From assembly GCA_902463835.1 (NCBI GenBank), contig CABQGZ010000280.1, positions 1 through 5,295 on the forward strand: DNA of 5,295 bases, given 5' to 3'. Both the position numbers and the translations under genes were made by a program. The DNA is from an uncultured Lachnospiraceae bacterium. GTDB taxonomy: Bacteria > Bacillota > Clostridia > Lachnospirales > Lachnospiraceae. The notes under the pieces were generated by a model, which made no database searches, was not told the origin of the DNA, and saw only the letters and a list, made by a program, of their open reading frames with translations. Of this stretch, positions 1-5,295 are shown piece by piece. How positions within the stretch are numbered: position 1 is the stretch's first letter; each line of letters opens with the position of its first letter.

Positions 1-171
1 AGCTTAGAGGGAGCGGTTATTGGCTCCTTTGTGCTGGCGATGGGCGAGGTCATGATTTCGGGCTATGTTTCTTCGGAACTCCGAGACCTGTTTTCGTATG
101 GATTGCTAATAGCCATTCTGCTGATTCGGCCGCGGGGCATTATGGGCAAGCGATTTGACGATAAGGCATAG
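1..171 (+). CDS. livH: LivH-type branched-chain amino acid ABC permease, C-terminal end (partial)
   Basis: This is the last 56 codons of an inner-membrane permease, open from the first base of the window and ending at TAG 169-171. The peptide has the usual LivH ending: a glycine-rich segment (LEGAVIGSFVLAMGEVM), the family-typical GYVSSELRD loop, a last hydrophobic helix (YGLLIAILLI), and the RPRGIMG motif shared by LivH and LivM proteins just before the cytoplasmic tail. In the Liv/HAAT importers LivH pairs with LivM to form the transmembrane pore. The next gene, livM, starts 12 bases after the stop, and the G of the TAG stop is also the first base of livM's GGAGG ribosome-binding site, so the two are clearly in one transcript. 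The 5' part of the gene is outside the window. The family call is firm; the transported substrate is inferred from the family only. Confidence 0.9.
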   Translation, partial: SLEGAVIGSFVLAMGEVMISGYVSSELRDLFSYGLLIAILLIRPRGIMGKRFDDKA

Positions 172-183
172 GAGGAAAATATT

Positions 184-1077
184 ATGACATATTGGCTTGG
201 CGTAATTGTGGTGACGGCGATATATATGATAGCAATCATTGGCGTCTCGATTCTCAGCGGCTTTACAGGGTTGTTCAGCCTTGGACATGCTGCTTTTATG
301 GCTATCGGTGCCTATACATCGGCGATCGTTGTCAACACGTTTCAAGTTCCTATTGTTGTGGGCCTGGCTGCTGGAACGCTGCTTGCTACGCTAATCGGCC
401 TTTTTATCGGTGCTCCGACCCTGCGTATCAAAGGAGACTATTTTATTATCGCAACTATGGGGATCGGAGAGGCGGCTTACCTACTTGCGCAATATCTTAT
501 TCCGATTACGGGTGGGCCGTATGGGTATTTGGATTTTCGCTCTTTTCGCGGTCTTGAATCTGTCTACTATGTGATTCCCTGTACGGTTTTTACCATAGTG
601 ATTACAGCTTTTTTAATTAAGTCTAAAGCCGGACGGAACTTTGTCGCCATTCGTGAAGATGAGATGGCTGCTGTTACCGTGGGGATAGATGTCTTCAAGT
701 ACAAAATGGCGGCAATGGGCTACAGCAGTGCACTTTGCGGATTGGCGGGAGGACTTCTTGCGCATTATATGACGAACGTTAATCCGGCCATGTTTACCTC
801 TGCAAAATCCAATGAACTGCTTATTGCAGTTGTTTTGGGTGGAAGAGGCAGTCTTACCGGTGTTATTTTGGCTGCGGCAATCCTCACTCCCCTGCCGGAA
901 CTGCTCCGCTTTGGTTCCGCACAGGAGTGGCGTCTAATCATTTACGGATTTGCCATTGTTTTTGTTATTCTTTTTAGGCCAAAAGGCTTGATGGGAGATA
1001 AGGAATTATCGCTTTCTGCCATTGTGAACTGGTTCGAACGTGTGACTAAGAGAGCATCGGAGGTGAACATGAAATGA
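184..1077 (+). CDS. livM: LivM-type branched-chain amino acid ABC permease
   Basis: This 297-residue integral membrane protein is the second pore subunit of a Liv (HAAT) ABC importer. The ATG at 184 is set by GGAGG at 171-175 with an 8-base spacer. Family marks are the GFTGLFSLGHAAFMAIGAYTSA segment at about residues 26-47, APTLRIKGDYFII at 77-89, ITGGPYGY at 108-115, the cytoplasmic coupling loop GRNFVAIREDEMAAVTVGID at 150-169 that contacts the ATPases, LGGRGSLTG at 218-226, and the RPKGLMG ending near the C-terminus. Several hydrophobic helices are visible (about 5-24, 57-76, 127-145 and others). The length is at the short end for LivM, as in many Firmicutes that lack the extra N-terminal helices of the E. 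coli protein. The stop TGA overlaps the livG start (ATGA, 1074-1077), implying coupled translation. Substrates are probably branched-chain amino acids, but related systems also carry urea, amides or other small molecules, and nothing here decides between them. Confidence 0.93.
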   Translation: MTYWLGVIVVTAIYMIAIIGVSILSGFTGLFSLGHAAFMAIGAYTSAIVVNTFQVPIVVGLAAGTLLATLIGLFIGAPTLRIKGDYFIIATMGIGEAAYLLAQYLIPITGGPYGYLDFRSFRGLESVYYVIPCTVFTIVITAFLIKSKAGRNFVAIREDEMAAVTVGIDVFKYKMAAMGYSSALCGLAGGLLAHYMTNVNPAMFTSAKSNELLIAVVLGGRGSLTGVILAAAILTPLPELLRFGSAQEWRLIIYGFAIVFVILFRPKGLMGDKELSLSAIVNWFERVTKRASEVNMK

Positions 1078-1853
1078 ATAGCGGTAGAGTTCCGGCTCTT
1101 GAGCTTTGCAACGTATGCAAGACATTTGGCGGATTGAAAGCAACAGATAATATATCCATTGAGGTCAAAGAACACGAAATTTACGGAATCATTGGTCCCA
1201 ACGGAGCAGGAAAGACGACGCTGTTCAACCTTATTACCGGAGTGGTTCCGCTTAGCAGCGGACAGATAAAAGTATTCGGGCAAGATATATCCAATCTGCG
1301 GGCAGATAAGATCTGCAAAGTCGGTGTTGCAAGAACGTTTCAGAATATCCGCCTGTTCAATTCTGCGACGATTATGGAAAATCTCATGATTGCCTGTCAA
1401 CAAACCATCCAATACTCCGCAATTCAGGGATGCCTGAGGACGAAGCAGTTTCGCAAAGAAGAGCATGGCGCACAGGAGCGATGCAGAAACATCCTAGAAA
1501 AGTTTGGACTTTTGGAATACAAGGATTTTACCGCAAGCAAGCTTCCATACGGAAGCCAGCGCAGAGTAGAGATTATGAGAGCACTTATGACTGACCCTAA
1601 AGTGCTGCTGCTGGACGAGCCGGCTGCGGGAATGAATGAAGAAGAGACAGCAACGCTTGCGGCGATGATCAAATATCTGCAAAAGGAATATTCGCTGACA
1701 ATTTTGATCATAGACCATCATATGGATCTGATTATGGATATCTGTGACCGCCTGTCGGTTATTAATTTCGGGAAGCTTCTGATGACGGGAACACCAGAGC
1801 AAGCGCAAAACGATCCTAAGGTGATTGACGCATATCTGGGGGTGGATGATTGA
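1074..1853 (+). CDS. livG: LivG-type ABC transporter ATP-binding protein
   Basis: This is one of the two cytoplasmic ATPases (259 residues) that power the importer. The start ATG at 1074 has a strong site GGAGGTG at 1059-1065, seven bases upstream, inside the end of livM. Walker A is GPNGAGKTT at residues 41-49, the Q-loop is Q90 in VARTFQNIRLF, the ABC signature is LPYGSQRR at 157-164, and Walker B is VLLLDEP at 177-183. The H-loop region reads IDHHMDLIM, with H215 in the switch-histidine position; the E. coli LivG form is closer to IEHDM. The AAGMNEEE stretch after Walker B and the C-terminal VIDAYLG segment are typical of LivG. The long helical insert at about residues 107-140 is also normal for LivG compared with LivF. 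The stop TGA at 1851-1853 overlaps the livF start by one base. All catalytic motifs are intact, so the subunit should be functional. Confidence 0.94.
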   Translation: MNSGRVPALELCNVCKTFGGLKATDNISIEVKEHEIYGIIGPNGAGKTTLFNLITGVVPLSSGQIKVFGQDISNLRADKICKVGVARTFQNIRLFNSATIMENLMIACQQTIQYSAIQGCLRTKQFRKEEHGAQERCRNILEKFGLLEYKDFTASKLPYGSQRRVEIMRALMTDPKVLLLDEPAAGMNEEETATLAAMIKYLQKEYSLTILIIDHHMDLIMDICDRLSVINFGKLLMTGTPEQAQNDPKVIDAYLGVDD

Positions 1854-2563
1854 TGCTAAGTGTTCAAAATCTCGAATACTATTACGGAAGGATTCATGCC
1901 CTAAGAGGAGTTTCTTTTGAAATCAAGGAAGGAGATCTCTGCGTTATAATCGGTTCAAACGGCGCAGGAAAGTCGACCTTGATGAGTTCCCTTATTGGCA
2001 TGCTTGATGCAACAGGTGATATCTATCTAAATGGCGAAAAACTGGGGAGGGAAAAGCCGTATGCGAGAATCAACAGGGGAATGGTTCTTGTACCAGAAGG
2101 AAGAAGAATATTCCCAAACCTTACCGTGACGGAAAACCTTATGATGGGTGGTTATACGGCAAAAAACCGCGAAGAAGGGATCCAGCGTGCATTTAAGATG
2201 TTTCCGGTGCTTGAGGAACGGAAAAAGCAACGTGCTGGAACACTTTCCGGCGGCGAGCAGCAAATGCTTGCCATTGGAAGGGGTCTTATGGCAAATCCGC
2301 GGCTACTTTTGCTGGATGAACCATCTTTGGGATTGGCACCTATCATCGTTAACAGTGTGATGCAGACGATTAAAAAGATTAATGAACAGGGCATCACAAT
2401 CCTTCTGGTAGAACAAAATGCAAAAAAGGCGCTTGCGATCGCCAACAAAGCATGTGTGCTCGAACAAGGGAAAATCATTCAAACGGGGACGGGACAGGAA
2501 CTGCTGAACGATTCGAAGATCATAGAAGCTTATCTTGGTGGAACAAAGAACACCTCAAAATAG
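1853..2563 (+). CDS. livF: LivF-type ABC transporter ATP-binding protein
   Basis: This is the second ATPase of the importer, 236 residues. The chosen start is the ATG at 1853-1855, overlapping the livG stop as TGATG. A TTG at 1850 is in frame and would add one residue, but ATG with the purine-rich GGGGGTGG at about 1838-1845 is the likelier start. Walker A is GSNGAGKST at residues 34-42, the LivF-typical VPEGRRIFPNLTVTENL is at 80-96, the signature LSGGEQQM is at 131-138, and Walker B is LLLLDEP at 151-157, followed by SLGLAP. The H-loop has the family-specific VEQNAKKAL, with glutamine in place of the switch histidine. This is normal for LivF proteins and not a defect. The C-terminal IIEAYLGG matches the family ending. 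It is the last liv gene here, and no clear terminator follows it. Confidence 0.94.
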   Translation: MLSVQNLEYYYGRIHALRGVSFEIKEGDLCVIIGSNGAGKSTLMSSLIGMLDATGDIYLNGEKLGREKPYARINRGMVLVPEGRRIFPNLTVTENLMMGGYTAKNREEGIQRAFKMFPVLEERKKQRAGTLSGGEQQMLAIGRGLMANPRLLLLDEPSLGLAPIIVNSVMQTIKKINEQGITILLVEQNAKKALAIANKACVLEQGKIIQTGTGQELLNDSKIIEAYLGGTKNTSK

Positions 2564-2613
2564 CATGGGTTCGACAGCGTATGCTGGAATTATCTGGTTT
2601 GGGTTGATGATGA

Positions 2614-2724
2614 ATGTTAAATTTATCAGTAGTAGCAGGTATTGCCCGAGGAGACTGGGACTCCAAAGCAACTGCGGGTAGAACGAGAGCATTAAGAGAG
2701 CAAAACACTTGGAGGTTAAATTAG
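2614..2724 (+). CDS. Possible 36-residue leader ORF overlapping the eda start
   Basis: A short ORF runs from ATG 2614 to TAG 2722-2724, and its final G is the first base of the GTG start proposed for eda. The predicted peptide is small and rather basic, begins MLNLSVVAGIARGDWDSK and ends EQNTWRLN. It has no signal peptide or membrane segment, and I do not recognise it. An in-frame TGA lies immediately before the ATG, so it is not an extension of another gene in this frame. There is no good Shine-Dalgarno site in front of it (only GGGTTGATG upstream), and ORFs of this length are common by chance. The one-base stop/start overlap could couple its translation to eda, but this is only a possibility. 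Confidence 0.15.
   Translation: MLNLSVVAGIARGDWDSKATAGRTRALREQNTWRLN
2650..2664 (+). repeat. Small hairpin nested in a longer inverted repeat, eda leader
   Basis: GGAG at 2650-2653 and CTCC at 2661-2664 can pair around a seven-base loop. They sit inside a second pairing, TGCCCG at 2643-2648 with CGGGTA at 2675-2680 (one G-U pair). The stems are short and no run of T follows, so this is not an intrinsic terminator. It may be a weak leader structure ahead of eda or chance. I could not match it to a known riboswitch or T-box. Confidence 0.15.
2711..2715 (+). promoter_or_regulatory. Ribosome-binding site that decides the eda start
   Basis: GGAGG at 2711-2715 lies eight bases before GTG 2724, the ideal spacing seen for livM and kdgK in this window. 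The longer in-frame reading from TTG 2709 would start on top of this site, and the internal ATG at 2742 has no comparable site. This supports GTG 2724 as the true start of eda. Confidence 0.7.
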
Positions 2725-3680
2725 TGAATACAGCAGACAGGATGGGTAACGCCGCGGTGGTACCGGTCGTCGTGCTTGACGACGCGGCGGATGCGGTGCC
2801 GACGGCGCAGGCGCTGCTCGCGGGCGGCGTGGACGTGATGGAGATCACATTCCGCACGGCTGCAGCCGCCGACTCCATCACGGCAGTCGCCAAGGAATGC
2901 CCCGACATGCTCGTGGGCGCGGGCACGGTCATCACGCTCGAACAGTGCAAGAAGGCCGTCGCCTGCGGCGCAAAGTTCATTGTCTCCCCGGGCTACAGCG
3001 AGGAGGTCGTGAGCTGGTGCGTGGAGAACAACGTCGCCATCACCCCGGGCTGCGTCACGCCGACCGAGATCATGGCCGCGATGTCCCACGGCCTGAAGGT
3101 CGTGAAGTTCTTCCCAGCGAACGTCTACGGCGGCCTGAGCGCGATGAAGGCGCTCTCCGGTCCCTTCGGCGGCATCAAGTTCATCCCCACCGGCGGCGTG
3201 AACGACAAGAACCTTGCCGAGTACATCTCAGCTCCGTTCATCCATGCCGTCGGCGGCAGCTGGCTGTGCGCAAAGGCGGACATCGCCGCGCACAACTTCG
3301 ACAAGATCACGAGCCTCTGCAAGGAGGCGCGCAAGACCGCGCTCGGCTTTGAGATCGCACACGTCGGCGTGAACGCCGGCGACGCGGAGGAGTCCCTTGC
3401 GGTGTGCCGCGCGCTCGACGCGGCCTTCGGCTTCGGCGTGAAGGAGGGCAACAGCTCCAACTTCGCCGGCAGTGGCGTGGAGATCATGAAGAGCCCCTAC
3501 CTCGGCAAGAACGGTCACATTGCGGTCAAAACCAATTCCATCCCCCGCGCGGCGGCGGAGCTGGCCAAGAACGGCTTTACACTCGATGAGGCTACCGCCA
3601 AGTATAAGGGTGAGAAGATGGTCGCGGTCTATCTCAAGCAGGAATTTGGCGGTTTCGCCGTCCACCTGCTGCAGAAGTAA
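2724..3680 (+). CDS. eda: KDPG/KHG aldolase with C-terminal VOC-like domain
   Basis: This class I aldolase splits 2-keto-3-deoxy-6-phosphogluconate into pyruvate and glyceraldehyde-3-phosphate; relatives also act on 4-hydroxy-2-oxoglutarate. From GTG 2724 it has 318 residues. Residues 10 to about 205 form the Eda TIM barrel: VMEITFRT at 38-45 with the general base E40 and phosphate-contact R44, VGAGTVI at 64-70, FIVSPG at 85-90, ITPGCVTPTEI at 106-116, VVKFFPANVYGG at 126-137 with the Schiff-base lysine K128, FIPTGGV at 153-159 and HAVGGSWL at 174-181. Standard Eda ends near here at about 210 residues. This protein continues with about 110 residues (208-318) resembling a vicinal-oxygen-chelate (glyoxalase/bleomycin-resistance) fold, with H213, E253, H265 and H314 at plausible metal-ligand positions. 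I recall this two-domain form from Clostridia; the role of the extra domain is unknown to me. The gene is GC-rich, unlike the liv genes, and kdgK follows 14 bases later. Confidence 0.93.
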   Translation: MNTADRMGNAAVVPVVVLDDAADAVPTAQALLAGGVDVMEITFRTAAAADSITAVAKECPDMLVGAGTVITLEQCKKAVACGAKFIVSPGYSEEVVSWCVENNVAITPGCVTPTEIMAAMSHGLKVVKFFPANVYGGLSAMKALSGPFGGIKFIPTGGVNDKNLAEYISAPFIHAVGGSWLCAKADIAAHNFDKITSLCKEARKTALGFEIAHVGVNAGDAEESLAVCRALDAAFGFGVKEGNSSNFAGSGVEIMKSPYLGKNGHIAVKTNSIPRAAAELAKNGFTLDEATAKYKGEKMVAVYLKQEFGGFAVHLLQK

Positions 3681-3694
3681 GGGAGGAACGAACG

Positions 3695-4723
3695 ATGAAG
3701 TTTTTGACGTTTGGTGAGATCATGCTGCGCCTGAAGGCACCCGGCCAGGAGTGCTTCTTCCAGTCCCCGATGCTCGAGGCCACCTTCGGCGGTGGCGAGG
3801 CCAACGTGGCCGTCTCCCTTGCCAACTACGGCGAGGACGCAGCTTTCCTGACGGTCCTGCCCGATAACGCCATCGCGGACGCCTGCAAGGCGGAGCTGCG
3901 CCGTTTCGACGTGGATACCAAGCGCATCGTCACGGGCGAGGGCCGCATGGGCATCTACTATCTCGAGGGCGGCGCGAACCAGCGTCCGAGCAAGGTTGTC
4001 TATGACCGCGCGTGGTCTGCCATCGCGCTGGCCAAGCCCGGCGATATCGACTGGGACAAGGTTTTTGAGGGTGTGGCGTGGTTCCACATCACCGGCATCA
4101 CGCCCGCCATCAGCGAGAGCGCGATGGAACTGTCCATTGCGTCTGTTAAGGAGGCCAAGAAGCGCGGCATCACCGTTTCCTGCGACCTCAACTACCGCAA
4201 GAACCTCTGGAAGTACGGCAAGAAGGCGAGCGAGGTCATGTGCGAGATCGCAAAGTATGTCGACGTGGCCATCGCCAACGAGGAGGACGTGCAGAAGTCC
4301 CTTGAGATCACCGTGGACGATGTGAACGTCGAGTCCGGCGAGCTGGACCGCGCAAAGTACAAGGCGCTCGGCGACAAGGTGCTCGCGGCGTATCCCGATA
4401 TGAAGATGATCGCCATCACGCTGCGCGAGAGCCACAGTGCCGATTGGAACGGCTGGGCGGCCTGCCTGAACGACGGCAAGGACTTCTACGTTTCCAAGAA
4501 GTACGAGATCCGCGACATCGTGGACCGTGTCGGCGGCGGCGACAGCTTTGCCGGCGGCCTGCTCTACGGTCTCAACCACTATGAGGACAAGCAGTCCGCA
4601 CTCGAGTTCGCCGTGGCGGCGAGCTGCCTGAAGCACTCGGTCATCGGCGACTTCAACCGTGTGAACGTTTCCGACGTGACGAAGCTCATGGGCGGCGACG
4701 GCACTGGCAGGGTGCAGCGGTAA
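3695..4723 (+). CDS. kdgK: 2-keto-3-deoxygluconate kinase (PfkB/ribokinase family)
   Basis: This cytoplasmic sugar kinase of 342 residues phosphorylates 2-keto-3-deoxygluconate with ATP to KDPG, the substrate of the Eda encoded just upstream. It starts at ATG 3695 behind GGGAGG at 3681-3686, eight bases upstream. The N-terminal strand MKFLTFGEIMLRL is typical of KdgK. PfkB signature 1 is FGGGEANVAVSLANYG at residues 31-46, the FHITGITPAIS stretch is in the middle, SCDLNYRKNLWK is the conserved sugar-kinase strand and loop, and signature 2 is DRVGGGDSFAGGLLYG with catalytic base D283 (codon 4541-4543). The ending GDGTGRVQR looks complete. The overall fit is better to KdgK than to fructokinase because of the eda partner and the DLNYRKNLW motif. 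Codon use is GC-rich like eda. No clear terminator directly follows; mobile-element debris begins within about 30 bases of the stop. Confidence 0.92.
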   Translation: MKFLTFGEIMLRLKAPGQECFFQSPMLEATFGGGEANVAVSLANYGEDAAFLTVLPDNAIADACKAELRRFDVDTKRIVTGEGRMGIYYLEGGANQRPSKVVYDRAWSAIALAKPGDIDWDKVFEGVAWFHITGITPAISESAMELSIASVKEAKKRGITVSCDLNYRKNLWKYGKKASEVMCEIAKYVDVAIANEEDVQKSLEITVDDVNVESGELDRAKYKALGDKVLAAYPDMKMIAITLRESHSADWNGWAACLNDGKDFYVSKKYEIRDIVDRVGGGDSFAGGLLYGLNHYEDKQSALEFAVAASCLKHSVIGDFNRVNVSDVTKLMGGDGTGRVQR

Positions 4724-4753
4724 AGAACTTGCGGCAGAGATGTGATTGCGCAA

Positions 4754-4918
4754 ACAGAATTTATTCACTGCCTGATTTGCGGAGAAAAGACGAGGACGAA
4801 GATCCGCAGCGATACAAGTTTGATATGACACTTGCTGTATTGCCCTAAGTTTAAGACAGAGTTTCTTGTCGATGTCCGTAATAAGCCGGTAACCATACTT
4901 GAGAAACTGCAAACATAA
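4754..4918 (+). pseudogene. Cys-rich KTR-domain protein, decayed remnant
   Basis: Read in the frame of 4754, the translation is TEFIHCLICGEKTRTKIRSD, then TSLI, a TGA stop (4826-4828), and HLLYCPKFKTEFLVDVRNK followed by PVTILEKLQT and TAA 4916-4918. This matches from memory the small Cys_rich_KTR family (CPxCGNKTR...NFPLYCPKCKxETLI...) found in Firmicutes conjugative transposons of the Tn916/Tn1549 type, often near resistance genes. The first zinc-type CxxC pair is kept. The second has become CPKF, the expected start ATG is ACA, and there is one nonsense codon in the middle. After the TAA the same frame continues AQRR and a TAG at 4931-4933, which lines up with the usual AKTQSR ending, so the TAA is probably a second disabling change. 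The reading frame is unbroken across the whole remnant, so the damage is by substitution rather than frameshift. It looks dead and is a marker of an old integrative element. Confidence 0.72.
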
Positions 4919-4920
4919 GC

Positions 4921-4966
4921 TCAGCGGAGATAGCCGATGCAGGCTATCTCCGCTGAATGACTTTTA
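4921..4966 (+). terminator. Perfect 15-bp hairpin, probable terminator of the KTR remnant
   Basis: The arms 4921-4935 and 4942-4956 are perfect reverse complements around a six-base loop (GATGCA). A T-rich run (CTTTTATT, 4961-4968) follows after four bases. The left arm also encodes the lost last codons and original stop of the KTR gene, an arrangement I recall from intact copies. The short gap before the T-run makes it a somewhat weak intrinsic terminator. It is the first terminator-like structure after kdgK and so may also end the eda-kdgK transcript. Confidence 0.6.
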
Positions 4967-5058
4967 TTGTCTGGTACAGCGGTGCAATTTTTGGGCGGTT
5001 GAAAGTCTCTTTTCATTGACTGTGGCGGCGCAAAACATACGGGTTTGTTACCCCCGCC
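4957..5058. other. Non-coding stretch between two hairpins
   Basis: No ORF with a ribosome-binding site and no recognisable RNA gene lies here. GGCGG at about 5023-5027 and CCGCC at about 5054-5058 could pair at long range, but the sequence between shows no good stem. It is probably leftover non-coding sequence of the same decayed mobile element as the KTR remnant. Confidence 0.35.
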
Positions 5059-5088
5059 AAAAGCTGCAGTATCTGCGGCTTTTATTTT
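5059..5088 (+). terminator. Strong rho-independent terminator
   Basis: AAAAGCTGCAG (5059-5069) pairs with CTGCGGCTTTT (5073-5083) through 11 pairs, one of them G-U, around a three-base loop TAT. ATTTT follows, giving a good U-tract on the + strand. With A-runs on one side and T-runs on the other it can also act in reverse, where it would directly follow the stop of the minus-strand tail at 5082-5161. Confidence 0.65.
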
Positions 5089-5161
5089 ATCAAATCCTCA
5101 AATTTAAAGCAATATGTTTCGATTCCTATTTCTATGTTTTTGGCTTGATGTTCTTTCGGGA
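5082..5161 (-). pseudogene. Possible 3' tail of a minus-strand gene, cut by the IS
   Basis: On the minus strand an open frame enters from the direction of the insertion sequence and ends at TAA (complement of 5082-5084). It encodes a tail reading PKEHQAKNIEIGIETYC and then FKFEDLIK. The stop sits directly on the hairpin at 5059-5083, as expected for the end of a real gene, and the peptide has balanced composition despite the AT-rich DNA. If real, the gene was cut by the IS whose left end lies at about 5162. I do not recognise the protein. The stretch is only about 26 codons long and could be chance. The open frame also runs on into the IS end, so the junction is not marked by a stop. Confidence 0.3.
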
Positions 5162-5295
5162 GATAAGGTACAATAAGTTGCGCAAATTGGAAACCGCATA
5201 AAAGAAGACATAGCTTGCAGGCTCTGGTAGAATGAAGTTACCACACACCATTCTGAAAGGAGACAGCAAACTATGTCCGAGAAAATTGTACAGCT
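5162..5295 (+). mobile_element. Left end of an IS256-family insertion sequence (partial)
   Basis: The element appears to begin at GATAAGGTACAATAAGTTGC (5162-5181), continuing GCAAA. From memory the terminal repeat of IS256 begins GATAAAGTCCGTATAATTGT, and by eye about 16 of the first 26 bases agree without gaps. About 110 bases of left end then lead to a transposase start at 5273, a normal layout for this family. The eight bases before the end (TTTCGGGA, 5154-5161) would be one copy of the target duplication. The right end and second copy are outside the window, so the boundary is an inference. Confidence 0.6.
5273..5295 (+). CDS. IS256-family (mutator-type) transposase, first codons (partial)
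   Basis: Only the first seven codons and two further bases are visible, reading MSEKIVQ and a codon beginning CT (leucine). The start is well supported by AAAGGAGA at 5256-5263, nine bases before ATG 5273. The peptide MSEKIVQL is the beginning I recall for a group of IS256/mutator-type DDE transposases common in gut Firmicutes, which continue with a helical N-terminal region before the catalytic domain. The upstream terminal-repeat-like sequence at about 5162 agrees with this. Seven residues alone would not support a family call; together with the end sequence and the mobile-element setting it is probable. Whether the full gene is intact cannot be seen. Confidence 0.6.

Noticed and set aside
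2564..2590. GGGTTCGA as the T-arm of a tRNA
   Set aside because: The flanking bases do not form the five-pair T-stem, and no acceptor or anticodon arm is present.
2565..2681. 38-codon ORF from ATG 2565 in the eda leader
   Set aside because: It has no Shine-Dalgarno site and no recognisable sequence, and it overlaps the other short frame; most likely chance.
2709..2723. TTG 2709 as the start of eda
   Set aside because: The TTG overlaps the GGAGG site itself and has no site of its own; GTG 2724 has ideal spacing.
2564..2723. Sigma-A promoter ahead of eda
   Set aside because: TTGATG at 2604 has no -10 box at 16-18 bases, and TTGGGT at 2599 with TTTATC at 2622 is too weak a match to call.
2555..2980. 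141-residue minus-strand frame across the leader and the start of eda
   Set aside because: Most of it is antisense to the conserved Eda barrel; no ribosome-binding site or family resemblance.
4729..4753. TTGCG...CGCAA inverted repeat just after kdgK as a terminator
   Set aside because: Only five pairs, a 15-base loop and no T-run.
3629..4912. 427-residue minus-strand open frame opposite kdgK
   Set aside because: It is antisense to a complete, well-recognised kdgK. Long antisense frames are expected in GC-rich coding DNA, and the peptide is a low-complexity-looking mix rich in A, L, V, H and D with no family marks.
4899..5201. 100-residue plus-strand open frame across the mobile debris
   Set aside because: It starts within the KTR remnant with no ribosome-binding site, runs through two strong hairpins and the inferred IS end, and has no recognisable motif.

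Overview
The window looks like chromosomal DNA from a Gram-positive, anaerobic gut-type Clostridia (Firmicutes). The reasons are the strong GGAGG-type Shine-Dalgarno sites, the Clostridia-style two-domain KDPG aldolase, a decayed Cys-rich KTR gene of the kind carried by Firmicutes conjugative elements, and the start of an IS256-type transposase of a type common in gut Firmicutes. The exact species cannot be told from the sequence.

Layout, all genes on the + strand unless stated. Positions 1-2563 hold the distal part of a branched-chain amino acid (Liv/HAAT-type) ABC importer operon: the 3' end of livH, then livM, livG and livF, packed with 1-4 base overlaps or a 12 base gap. The substrate-binding protein and most of livH lie upstream, outside the window. 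Positions 2564-2723 are a leader with no convincing terminator or promoter. They contain weak nested inverted repeats and a 36-codon ORF whose stop overlaps the next start. Positions 2724-4723 hold eda (KDPG/KHG aldolase with a C-terminal VOC-like domain) and kdgK (2-keto-3-deoxygluconate kinase), 14 bases apart. KdgK makes KDPG from KDG, and Eda splits it to pyruvate and glyceraldehyde-3-phosphate, the last two steps of hexuronate/pectin-sugar breakdown. These two genes are clearly richer in GC (roughly 60-70% in lines counted by hand) than the liv genes (about 40-48%) or the DNA downstream (about 30-42%), so the window is a compositional mosaic.

Positions 4724-5295 are mobile-element debris. 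There is a broken Cys-rich KTR gene with in-frame stops, a perfect 15-bp hairpin at its end, a second strong hairpin terminator, and the possible 3' tail of a minus-strand gene. Last comes the left end of an IS256-family insertion sequence, whose transposase starts at 5273 and runs off the window.

No novel multi-gene system is evident. The most interesting points are the GC-rich sugar-acid cassette between unlike flanks, the fused VOC domain on Eda, and the layered mobile-element remnants directly downstream of kdgK.
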